Assembly (NCBI GenBank): GCA_004299545.1
Contig: SCRB01000139.1
Coordinates: 1-9,792, forward strand
DNA from: Rhizobiaceae bacterium
GTDB lineage: Bacteria; Pseudomonadota; Alphaproteobacteria; Rhizobiales; Rhizobiaceae
Length of the DNA: 9,792 bases
Reading direction: 5' to 3'
Of this stretch, positions 1-6,190 are shown in pieces; the stretch's first letter is position 1; every line of letters begins with the position of its first letter. A program made the translations under genes and the position numbers. A model generated the notes under the pieces. The model was not told the DNA's origin. It did no database searches and saw only the letters and a program-made list of their open reading frames with translations.

Positions 1-103
1 CCACATTGTTCATGTGGCCGTAAATGTCATTGTCGAGGAAGCGGGTCGCGAGAAGGCGGAAGGTTCTGTAAGTGGAACGGCTGCCGGGTTCGGGACGTTT
101 CAT
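1..103 (-). CDS. Acyl-CoA thioesterase, hotdog (4HBT) family, N-terminal part
   Basis: Only the first 34 codons are in the window; the gene runs off the left edge. The protein begins MKRPEPGSRSTYRTF and reaches LDNDIYGHMNN at about residues 23-33. This is the characteristic early motif of 4-hydroxybenzoyl-CoA-thioesterase-like hotdog enzymes, in which the Asp of the D-x-D-x-YGH-x-NN stretch takes part in hydrolysing the acyl-CoA thioester in the cytoplasm. The ATG at 103 is chosen because family members start with the same kind of short R/P-rich lead before this motif, and no other start in this frame lies nearby. It follows the phosphoesterase gene by 58 bp on the same strand, so it is probably the next cistron of the ABC operon. 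Its start is poorly served: a good AAGGAG (about 126-131) sits about 22 bases upstream and is better spaced for an out-of-frame ATG at 116. Substrate unknown. Confidence 0.75.
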   Translation of the reverse strand, partial: MKRPEPGSRSTYRTFRLLATRFLDNDIYGHMNNV

Positions 104-161
104 CGTATCTGACCATTGCTGTGCGCTCCTTACAGCACAAGCCGGCAGAAACGCCAATATC

Positions 162-695
162 TCAGCCCAAGCGGACCTCTTCCCGAACCTCCCAATCCGC
201 AATCGGAATCTCCTTGCTGGAGAAAACCACCGCCACAGTCGAGAAATGGATGCAGCGCCTGTTGAGGAACTGCGCTATCCGCCCGCGCGCTTCCGACCTT
301 GCAGGACCTTCCGCCAACCCGTAGGCCAAGGAGATGTGCGGCATGAAGGCGTCGATCGGCGATGCCGCGATCTTGCCAATGGCGCGCTTCTTGAGCTCCA
401 GAAGAGGGCCTGCCGCGTCGAAACGGGCATAGAAGGAGCGGAAAAAGAGATCGCTCATGCCGATTTCGACCACGGGCGCCGAAAAGGGAGGAATAGCCGC
501 CGCCACTTCCGCAACAAGTGGAGCGAGTTCCTCCGCGGGACGTGCCATATCCTCGACAAGGGTAAGGTGCGGCTGGAACCGGGGCGAACCGAACTCTTCG
601 GCCAGGCGGTCGACGATGCCGGTCAGCATGGCAAGATCCTCGACCGCCGGCTTGAGCCAGATCGAATGGGCCGGCGGCGGCGGCATCTTGCTCAT
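162..695 (-). CDS. 2H phosphoesterase, cyclic phosphodiesterase (CPDase)-like
   Basis: A 177-residue cytoplasmic protein with the two histidine motifs of the 2H phosphoesterase superfamily: PHLTL (H43, T45) and PHISL (H120, S122). The surrounding layout resembles cyclic nucleotide phosphodiesterases of the plant CPDase type: SIWLKP near the N terminus, GSPRFQPH before the first motif, an FF-x-SFYARF strand near 84-92, and a tail ending DWEVREEVRLG. Known members open 2',3'-cyclic nucleotide or ADP-ribose 1'',2''-cyclic phosphate rings or act on RNA ends; annotation pipelines often call them 2'-5' RNA ligase family. The length is normal for the small CPDase group. The ATG at 695 overlaps the TGA of the preceding permease gene as ATGA, so translation is probably coupled and the protein belongs functionally with the importer. 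The family is fairly sure; the substrate is not. A role on an imported phosphodiester is inference. Confidence 0.8.
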   Translation of the reverse strand: MSKMPPPPAHSIWLKPAVEDLAMLTGIVDRLAEEFGSPRFQPHLTLVEDMARPAEELAPLVAEVAAAIPPFSAPVVEIGMSDLFFRSFYARFDAAGPLLELKKRAIGKIAASPIDAFMPHISLAYGLAEGPARSEARGRIAQFLNRRCIHFSTVAVVFSSKEIPIADWEVREEVRLG

Positions 696-1537
696 TGGCC
701 TACCTTAGCCAGTACGTCGGCGCGCAGGAAGCGTTCGACCACGAACATGAACGCGATCGAGGGAACAAGAAGGATGAGCGCCGTGATCGACGCGATCTGG
801 TAATTTCCGCCTGCGCCTGCTGTATAAAGGAGGAGCGGCAAGGTGGTGACGTCGGGCGCGCCGACAAAGAACGTTCCGGTGAATTCGTCGAGCGAATCGA
901 GAAAGACGAAGATGGCGCTTGCCATCAGGCCGGGCGCCGCGAGCGGCAGCATGACGTCGAAGAAGGCGCGCATGGCGCTGGCGCCGGCCGAGCGCGCCGC
1001 CTCCTCCAGTTCGGGCTCGATCGCCGAAAACGCCGCGGTCCCGATCCATACGGCATAGACAAGGCCGTGGGTGGTATGGACGAGGACGACGCCGAGGACC
1101 GTGCCGTTCAGGCCGATCTGATAGAACAGCCGCGCGATGTTCACATAGATCGGCAGGTTCGGGAAAGCGTTCGGCAGCAAGAGCGCCAGGAGAACAATGC
1201 TGCGAAAGGGGAGCTTCAGGCGCGCCAGCGCATAGCCGGCGGGAATGGCGAGAACGAGCGAAAGCGCCACCACGAGGCAGCCTATCAACAGGCTGGTGAA
1301 AAGCGAACTCATGGCTTCGGCGCGCGGCGCGAAGACGCGGCCCCAATAGGAAAAGCCATATTGCAGCGGCAGGGCATGCGGGAAATACCAGCGCTCCGCG
1401 ACCGTCCACAAAAGCAGATTGACCAACGGCCCGAAGATGATGAAGGCAAGCACGCCGAGACCAAGCGCGCGCGGAATCCAGCGCCAGTCGAAAAAGCCGG
1501 CGCGCTGAAAATCCGCCTCCGTGGCGACGAGGCTCAT
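692..1537 (-). CDS. ABC transporter permease 2 (Fe3+/phosphonate/polyamine class)
   Basis: A 281-residue inner-membrane subunit of a binding-protein-dependent importer (PotC/PhnV-like BPD_transp_1 fold). A cytoplasmic N-terminal stretch of about 22 residues is followed by roughly six hydrophobic segments (near 26-45, 79-103, 113-130, 145-169, 200-215 and 250-268). The cytoplasmic EAA loop that docks on the ATPase is clear: LEEAARSAGAS (about 177-187) followed by MLPLAAPGL. The stretch LDSLDEFTGTFFVG (about 213-226) is characteristic of the second permease in this importer class. The open frame continues much further upstream, but the true start is the ATG at 1537: it overlaps the TGA of permease 1 as ATGA, has a GGGAGG-type ribosome site just upstream, and gives the normal family length. 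The gene's own stop overlaps the next gene in the same way. It pairs with permease 1 to form the membrane channel. Substrate not determinable from sequence. Confidence 0.9.
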   Translation of the reverse strand: MSLVATEADFQRAGFFDWRWIPRALGLGVLAFIIFGPLVNLLLWTVAERWYFPHALPLQYGFSYWGRVFAPRAEAMSSLFTSLLIGCLVVALSLVLAIPAGYALARLKLPFRSIVLLALLLPNAFPNLPIYVNIARLFYQIGLNGTVLGVVLVHTTHGLVYAVWIGTAAFSAIEPELEEAARSAGASAMRAFFDVMLPLAAPGLMASAIFVFLDSLDEFTGTFFVGAPDVTTLPLLLYTAGAGGNYQIASITALILLVPSIAFMFVVERFLRADVLAKVGQ

Positions 1538-2358
1538 CGGGCCGCCTCCCGCATTGTCTGGCGAAGATAGAACCAGGCGACGGTGCCCGTCAGCACAAGC
1601 GAGATGAGGCCGAGCGCGTTGGCTACGCCATAGTCGCCATAGGCATTGATACGGAAGGCCATGTCGACCGTGATGACCGTCGGTGACTGCGAGGCGATCA
1701 TCAGCGGCACGGACAGGACCGACATCATGGTGACAATGCTGAGCGTCAGCCCCACCATCAGCGTTGGAGCCGCCTGCGGCAGGACGATCTCGATCAGGAT
1801 GCGCAGGCGCGAGGCGCCGAGGTTGCGGGCGGCCTCGATGGTACCCCGGTCGAGCGACGCCATGGCGCCGGCAAGCAGCAGGGTGACGAAGGGCACCTGC
1901 TTCCAGACGAAGGCGATGACGACGCCGCGCCAGTCGAGCATGCCGAATGTGTGCAGCGGCGAGACGACCCCGCTGGCGACGAAGATGTTGTTCATCAGCC
2001 CGTTCTTGGCGAGGAAGGTCCTGAGAATCTGGCCGACGACGATGAAGGGAATAAAAAGCGGCCAGCGATAAAGCCAGCGCAACAGCACGATCGCCAGGCG
2101 GTTGGAGCCGAGCGTGAGGTAACCGCCGATCGCAACGGAAAAGGCGGCCGTAAGGATTGCCGATAGGGCGACGATCAAGATCGTGAATACGATGTCGCGG
2201 CTGTAAAGCTGGTAGGTCTTGACGAAATTGCCGAAGCCGAAGCCGGCATTCGTTTGGAAGGCACCGACAAAGGCGCCGACGAGCGGCACGACGAACAGGA
2301 ACAGGATGATCGCCAGCGCCGGCGCGACGAGCAAAAGGCCGGGAAGATGGCGGCGCAT
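1534..2358 (-). CDS. ABC transporter permease 1 (Fe3+/phosphonate/polyamine class)
   Basis: A 274-residue inner-membrane subunit (PotB/PhnU-like). It opens with a short positive stretch (MRRH) and a hydrophobic segment at about 7-32, then further membrane segments near 56-81, 88-112, 145-168, 199-222 and 244-264. The EAA loop is IEAARNLGAS (about 174-183) followed by VLPQAAPTL, the coupling site for the ATPase. The ATG at 2358 is the first possible start after an in-frame stop at 2362-2364. Its ribosome site is weak (GGAC about 10 bases upstream), unlike the good site of the binding-protein gene. It follows a 145-bp gap holding a long palindrome and overlaps permease 2 by four bases. Weak initiation and the upstream hairpin together suggest that permeases are made in smaller amounts than the binding protein. 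Confidence 0.9.
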   Translation of the reverse strand: MRRHLPGLLLVAPALAIILFLFVVPLVGAFVGAFQTNAGFGFGNFVKTYQLYSRDIVFTILIVALSAILTAAFSVAIGGYLTLGSNRLAIVLLRWLYRWPLFIPFIVVGQILRTFLAKNGLMNNIFVASGVVSPLHTFGMLDWRGVVIAFVWKQVPFVTLLLAGAMASLDRGTIEAARNLGASRLRILIEIVLPQAAPTLMVGLTLSIVTMMSVLSVPLMIASQSPTVITVDMAFRINAYGDYGVANALGLISLVLTGTVAWFYLRQTMREAAR

Positions 2359-2404
2359 CGGTCAACCGTCCAACGAAATAAAGAGAGGTTGGCGCCCTGT
2401 CGCG

Positions 2405-2469
2405 CCCCCCTCTGTCCTGCCGGCTATCTCCCTCCCAAGGGGGGAGATGGCCGGCAGGCCAGAGGGGGG
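2405..2469. repeat. RIME/REP-like long palindrome between binding-protein and permease genes
   Basis: Two 31-base arms (2405-2435 and 2439-2469) flank a 3-base loop and are reverse complements except at three positions: 2415/2459, 2425/2449 and 2433/2441. The ends are runs of six C and six G. The left arm begins with the CCCCCCTCTGTCCTGCCGGC type of sequence, which I recall as typical of intergenic palindromic elements (RIME-like) scattered in rhizobial genomes; that match is from memory. In the mRNA it would form a very stable stem in the gap between a highly needed periplasmic protein and its permeases, as REP elements do between malE and malF. A run of U after the stem is absent, so it looks more like an mRNA-stabilising or attenuating element than a simple terminator. 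Confidence 0.75.
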
Positions 2470-2503
2470 CAACGTGGGGTGCCGGACTCGCAACATCAGA
2501 GCC

Positions 2504-3640
2504 TCAGTTCGCGACTTGCTTTTCGTAGGCTTCCAGAATGCCGTCGAAATAGGGCTTGATCGGGAAAGGCTTGCCGTACTCCGCCAGTTCCTTCGGCTTG
2601 ATATCCGTGAAAAGCTTGTTCCATGTCTTGGGGTCGAGCTTCGCCTCGACCTTGGTCGCGTCGATGCCCGGATACCAGTTGAATTTCTTGACGATGCCGT
2701 TGGCCTGCACTTCGGGGCTGGTGGCGAGCGCAATGAACTTCTCGGCAAGCTTCGGATGCTCGGCCTTGGCAGGGATGACATAGTGCATCGGCTGCCCCGG
2801 CATGCCCGGCGCCGGCAGAACGAGCTTCAGGTCCGGCGGGATCTGGCCGTTCGCCTGCCAGGTATAGAACATGTCCACCCAGACCGGTCCCATCGCGATT
2901 TCGCCACGCGCCAGCATATCGAGCGTGCCGGCGTTACCCGGCGTCATGGTGACGTTCTGGTTGAAGGTCTTCAGGGCGGCGAGCGCCTTCGACCAATCCG
3001 CGGATTCGCCCTTCTTGTAAGGCCCGTTTTCGAGCGTCTTGGCGTCACCACCGTAAGCGTACATCCAGCCGACGACGAAGGCCACGCCCGACATGCCGCC
3101 CTTGATGCCGTTATAGCCGAACTGCTTGGGATTCGCCTTCACCCATTTGACGAGTTCGTCGTAGCTCTGGGGCGGATTCTTCACCAGGGCCGGATTGTAG
3201 GCAATAGCCGTCTGGCTGTTGAACATCGGCATGACATAGCCCTTGACGTCCGTTCCGAGCGCCATGTCGGCGTTCTCGCGCGTGACGAACTTCCCCGTCG
3301 CAATATCCGCGCGGTATTTCTTCAATAGCCCGTCCTTGACGAGATCGCCCGCCGCCTTCTCATGAACGACGGCGACGTCAACGTCCCATTTGTCCTTGTT
3401 GGCCTGTTTCTGCGCCTCCAGCCGCTCGATAATCTTCTGCGAACCGGCGTCGCCAGGGCCGGTTCCAACGGCACGAACCGTGGTACCGGGATTCTCCTTC
3501 TCGAACATCGGCCCGAGATAATTGTTGACATAATCGACCATGTTCTGGTCGCCGGCAGTGATAACGGTCAGTTGTTCCGCCATTACGGGCCCCGCACCGA
3601 AAACGATGGCAAGCGCCGTTCCCAGGATAAGCTTTTTCAT
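2504..3640 (-). CDS. Periplasmic solute-binding protein, ABC family 1 (Fe3+/AEP/polyamine-like)
   Basis: A 378-residue protein with a clear Sec signal peptide: MKK, a hydrophobic core to about residue 17, and a VMA cleavage site after A21. The mature part starts EQLTVITAGDQNMVDYVNNY, the usual first strand of family 1 extracellular solute-binding proteins, which trap the ligand between two lobes and deliver it to the permeases. Mid-protein signatures include VMPMFNSQTAIAYNPALV (about 136-153) and the hinge-region stretch ARGEIAMGPVWVDMF (about 264-278). Length fits the family. The frame is open upstream, but the ATG at 3640 is chosen because it gives the signal peptide at the N terminus and follows a GGGAG site by about six bases. 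It lies 43 bp after the ATPase gene. The ligand cannot be read from sequence; close relatives are annotated variously for iron, thiamine, spermidine or phosphonate. Confidence 0.9.
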   Translation of the reverse strand: MKKLILGTALAIVFGAGPVMAEQLTVITAGDQNMVDYVNNYLGPMFEKENPGTTVRAVGTGPGDAGSQKIIERLEAQKQANKDKWDVDVAVVHEKAAGDLVKDGLLKKYRADIATGKFVTRENADMALGTDVKGYVMPMFNSQTAIAYNPALVKNPPQSYDELVKWVKANPKQFGYNGIKGGMSGVAFVVGWMYAYGGDAKTLENGPYKKGESADWSKALAALKTFNQNVTMTPGNAGTLDMLARGEIAMGPVWVDMFYTWQANGQIPPDLKLVLPAPGMPGQPMHYVIPAKAEHPKLAEKFIALATSPEVQANGIVKKFNWYPGIDATKVEAKLDPKTWNKLFTDIKPKELAEYGKPFPIKPYFDGILEAYEKQVAN

Positions 3641-3683
3641 CTGTTTCTCCCATTGCATTCCATCAGTGATGAGGCCCGACCGG

Positions 3684-4856
3684 TCAAAGGGCCATTCCCT
3701 TCGCATCGGATACGCCCCCGTCGAAGAGGAAAAGCGCCTCGGACGGCACCCGCACCGAAACGCTTTCCCCGCTAGCAAACGCGCGTGACGAATCGACGAC
3801 GACCTGCTGATCGCCGATCTTCACCACGTGGCGCCAGACGCCACCCGGATAGCTCGCCTGCGCCACCGTTCCGTCAAGAATGAGCGCCTCGCCGGAAACA
3901 GGAGGCGAGGCAGCCGCATCCAGCAGTTCCGCCGCCTCGGACCGGAAGCGCGCCTCGAGCCGGCCCGAGGAAACGCTCCGGTCGCCACAGCTGATTTCGC
4001 AGGCCCTGTTGGTCGGGCCAGCTTCGATGCCGATCTTGCCGCCCCTCACTTCCGCCGTCAGGGCCATGACATTCTCCGCCCCCATGAAGGCGGCGACGAA
4101 GGGGGAGGCGGGGTTGTTGTAGACCTCCTGCGGCGTGCCGAGCTGGGCGATCTTGCCGGCGTTCAGGATGACAATGCGGTCCGCCATCACCATGGCTTCC
4201 TCACGATCATGCGTGACATGGATGGCGGTGATGCCGAGCCGCTTCTGCAGCGCGCTGATCTCGTGCCGGACGGTCAGACGGATACGTGCATCGAGATTGG
4301 ACAACGGCTCGTCGAGAAGCAGGATGTCGGGGCCGATCGCGAGCGCCCTGCCGAGCGCCACACGCTGGCGCTGACCGCCGGACAGCGCGGCAGGCTTGCG
4401 GCCGCCCAGCCCCTCCAGCCCGAGAAGCGTCTGCATCTCGGCCACCTTCGCCGCGATTTCCGTGCGCGGCTTGCGCCGCAGCTTCAGGCCGTAGCCGATA
4501 TTCTGCGCCACCGTCATATGCGGCCACAGCGCGTAGGTCTGGAAGACAAGCGCCATGCCGCGCTTGTCGGGCGGCTGCCGGGTCACGTCCCTTCCATCGA
4601 CCGCGATGCGGCCCGACACCGGCTGCATGAAGCCCGCGATCGTCCGCAAAAGCGTGGTCTTGCCGCAGCCGGAAGAGCCGAGAAGCGCGACGAATTCACC
4701 CTTCGCAACGGAAAGGCTCAGATCCTCGAGCACATGAACATTGCCGTATCTTACCGTCGCGCCATCCACCTCGAGGAAGGCCGGCGCCGCAGCCCGTCCC
4801 GATATCTTCCCGGACGTCTCAGAAACCGCGGGGTAGCGGCTCTCGAGCATGTTCAT
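3684..4856 (-). CDS. ABC transporter ATP-binding protein (PotA/FbpC/PhnT-like)
   Basis: A 390-residue cytoplasmic ATPase that powers the importer. All nucleotide-binding motifs are intact: Walker A GSSGCGKT (60-67), Q-loop Q106, signature LSGGQRQRVALGRA (158-171), Walker B ILLLDEP (178-184), D-loop SNLDA and switch H216. After DRIVILNAGKIAQLGTPQEV a C-terminal beta-rich region of about 130 residues corresponds to the TOBE-type regulatory domain of this class. The N terminus carries about 25 extra residues, rich in S, A and G, before the first strand; an alternative ATG at 4850 would shorten it by only two. The ATG at 4856 is preceded by AAGAAGG at good spacing. It is the first gene of the operon and is divergent from the LacI gene. 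Specificity is unresolved; the family includes ferric-iron, phosphonate, sugar-phosphate and polyamine systems. Confidence 0.92.
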   Translation of the reverse strand: MNMLESRYPAVSETSGKISGRAAAPAFLEVDGATVRYGNVHVLEDLSLSVAKGEFVALLGSSGCGKTTLLRTIAGFMQPVSGRIAVDGRDVTRQPPDKRGMALVFQTYALWPHMTVAQNIGYGLKLRRKPRTEIAAKVAEMQTLLGLEGLGGRKPAALSGGQRQRVALGRALAIGPDILLLDEPLSNLDARIRLTVRHEISALQKRLGITAIHVTHDREEAMVMADRIVILNAGKIAQLGTPQEVYNNPASPFVAAFMGAENVMALTAEVRGGKIGIEAGPTNRACEISCGDRSVSSGRLEARFRSEAAELLDAAASPPVSGEALILDGTVAQASYPGGVWRHVVKIGDQQVVVDSSRAFASGESVSVRVPSEALFLFDGGVSDAKGMAL

Positions 4857-4954
4857 GGCGTGCCTTCTTTTTCACCGACGACCATCATCGGTTCCGAATG
4901 CGGGAGAATTACCGGCCGCCAGGTGGCATCTTCGTGACACAGCGTGACAAAGGC

Positions 4955-4970
4955 CTTGCACGAACGCAAG
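4955..4970. promoter_or_regulatory. Inverted repeat, possible secondary operator
   Basis: Five-base arms CTTGC and GCAAG are separated by six bases, in the divergent ABC/LacI intergenic region. The CTTGCAC half (4955-4961) recurs exactly at 4990-4996, where it forms the left half of the stronger palindrome; the two centres are 36 bp apart. It could be a second, weaker site for the same regulator. The arms are short, so chance is a real alternative. Confidence 0.3.
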
Positions 4971-4991
4971 CCGGCTTCCTCCCTCGCTGCT

Positions 4992-5005
4992 TGCACAGCT
5001 GTGCA
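4992..5005. promoter_or_regulatory. Perfect 14-bp palindrome, candidate LacI-family operator
   Basis: TGCACAGCTGTGCA is its own reverse complement and lies between the divergently transcribed ABC operon and the LacI-family regulator gene. LacI-type repressors bind as dimers to palindromes of about 14-20 bp, usually close to their own gene. A perfect 14-mer is expected by chance roughly once per 16 kb, so finding one inside this 292-bp gap is suggestive. The central GC differs from the central CG common in this family, which is a point against it. Binding is inferred. Confidence 0.5.
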
Positions 5006-5026
5006 CGATGCTGGAGCCGGAGCGGT

Positions 5027-5055
5027 TTGTCAATCGAGCCGCATCGATTTAGAAC
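5027..5055 (+). promoter_or_regulatory. Possible sigma-70-like promoter of the LacI gene
   Basis: TTGTCA (5027-5032) matches five of six consensus -35 bases. It is followed after 17 bp by TAGAAC (5050-5055), which matches four of six -10 bases. Transcription would start near 5062, leaving a leader of about 87 bases before the ATG at 5149. The candidate operator at 4992-5005 lies just upstream of the -35 box. I saw no equally good promoter for the minus-strand ABC operon in the same gap. Confidence 0.35.
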
Positions 5056-5148
5056 CTTTCACATCAAGATCGGCGCTTCCACGGAAGGCTTGTTCTCGGC
5101 GCACCGGCATGCAAAATTCGGCCGGAACAGGATCGACGACCGGTTTTC

Positions 5149-6159
5149 ATGGACAAGCCGCGAAAAGCATTTGCCAGCGCCAAGCAGGTCGCCGAACTTG
5201 CGGGCGTCTCGCGGTCAGCCGTGTCCCGCACCTTCACGCCCGGCGCGAGTGTCTCGGAAGAGACGCGCAAGCGCGTCATCTCGGCATCGGACAAACTCGG
5301 CTATCACGTCAACCATCTGGCCCGCGGCCTGCTCAGGCAATCGAGCGGGATCGTTTGTCTCGTCGCCGCCGACTCTGATGCGCCTTACACGTCGCGCCTG
5401 ATCCGAACATTGGTGCATTCCCTGCAGCAGGCAGGCAAGGTGGCGATGGTACTGGAATCGTCCGGGCCATCGGAAAGCGCCGATCATGCGCTGAGGCAGA
5501 CACTGAACTATCGAGCCGACGCGACGGTGGTGCTGTCGGGAACGCCGCCGCAATCGCTCATCCGAACCTGCCTCGACAACGGCCAGCGGCTGATCCTCAT
5601 CAATCGCGCCGACCAATTCTCAGGCCCACACAATATCTCGCTCGACAGCCGCGGCGCCGGCAGAACGGCCTTCCGAACGCTTCAGGACGCCGGTTGCCGG
5701 CGGTTCGCCCTTGTCAGTTCCGAAGCCGGAACGCCAAGCCTGATGGCGCGCGAACGGGCTTTCGTGGAATGCGCAGAGGAGCAGGGGACCGAAGTGGCCG
5801 TGACCCGTAACGGCCGCACCAGCTACGAGGCGGGCGTGCTCGGCGCAAGGCGGCTTTTTTCCGCAGGCGATCCTCCGGACGGCGTGTTCTGCATCACCGA
5901 TCTCATCGCCTGCGGCTTCATGGATGCCGCGCGGCATGAATTTGGCCTAGCCATCCCCGAACAGCTGTCGGTCATCGGCTTTGACGACATCGAGCAGGCC
6001 GGATGGGCGTCCTATCGCCTGACCACCTTCTCCCCCGACGTCGTCGCCCTTGCCGCGCGCGTCGTGGAACTCGCCACGAAGGCGGGAGAGACGGAGGAAA
6101 ACCATCGCGACCTGATCGAGGTCCCGCTCGTTATGCGCGACACCGTCCGGCAGAGTTGA
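5149..6159 (+). CDS. LacI-family transcriptional regulator
   Basis: A 336-residue repressor-type regulator. The N-terminal helix-turn-helix spans about residues 9-30 (ASAKQVAELAGVSRSAVSRT). It is followed by PGASVSEETRKRVISASDKLGY and the hinge helix NHLARGLL (55-62) that inserts into the operator minor groove. From about residue 66 a periplasmic-binding-protein-like domain senses the ligand; its C-terminal lobe shows FCITDLIACGF and SVIGFDDIEQAGWASYRLTTF, typical of the family. The ATG at 5149 is the first start after an in-frame stop at 5050-5052 and gives the normal family length; its ribosome site is weak. It is divergent from the ABC operon and convergent with the LIV operon, so the ABC/phosphoesterase operon is the likely target. 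LacI regulators mostly respond to sugars, sugar phosphates or nucleosides, which hints at the importer's substrate. The ligand is unknown. Confidence 0.92.
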   Translation: MDKPRKAFASAKQVAELAGVSRSAVSRTFTPGASVSEETRKRVISASDKLGYHVNHLARGLLRQSSGIVCLVAADSDAPYTSRLIRTLVHSLQQAGKVAMVLESSGPSESADHALRQTLNYRADATVVLSGTPPQSLIRTCLDNGQRLILINRADQFSGPHNISLDSRGAGRTAFRTLQDAGCRRFALVSSEAGTPSLMARERAFVECAEEQGTEVAVTRNGRTSYEAGVLGARRLFSAGDPPDGVFCITDLIACGFMDAARHEFGLAIPEQLSVIGFDDIEQAGWASYRLTTFSPDVVALAARVVELATKAGETEENHRDLIEVPLVMRDTVRQS

Positions 6160-6162
6160 AAG

Positions 6163-6190
6163 CCGACCCGACGAGAGGAGGATCGGGCGG
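6163..6190. terminator. Possible hairpin between convergent LacI and livM genes
   Basis: CCGACCCGA (6163-6171) and TCGGGCGG (6183-6190) can pair as an eight-base-pair stem with one bulged base and an 11-base loop. They fill most of the 31 bp between the two convergent stop codons, a natural position for a bidirectional terminator. There is no U-run on either side, so factor-independent termination is doubtful. Confidence 0.3.

Noticed and set aside
1538..2365. Upstream extension of the permease 2 frame, giving one 557-residue open frame over 692-2365
   Set aside because: The extension runs out of frame through permease 1, is rich in Arg and Ala without membrane character, and real permease 2 homology begins at the ATG at 1537.
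2362..2503. Possible small protein in the gap between the binding-protein and permease 1 genes
   Set aside because: The frame reads through the palindromic repeat, has no ribosome site of its own, and its composition simply reflects the repeat.
2219..3328. Long plus-strand open frame opposite the solute-binding protein gene
   Set aside because: Antisense shadow in GC-rich DNA: the translation is Arg-rich with no recognisable domain, while the minus strand encodes a clear binding protein with a signal peptide.
3828..4937. Long plus-strand open frame opposite the ATPase gene
   Set aside because: Antisense shadow; the minus strand carries all ABC ATPase motifs in order.
4857..5148. Promoter for the ABC operon on the minus strand
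   Set aside because: A TTGTCA at 4950-4945 exists, but no acceptable -10 box lies 16-18 bp downstream; the promoter was not located with confidence.
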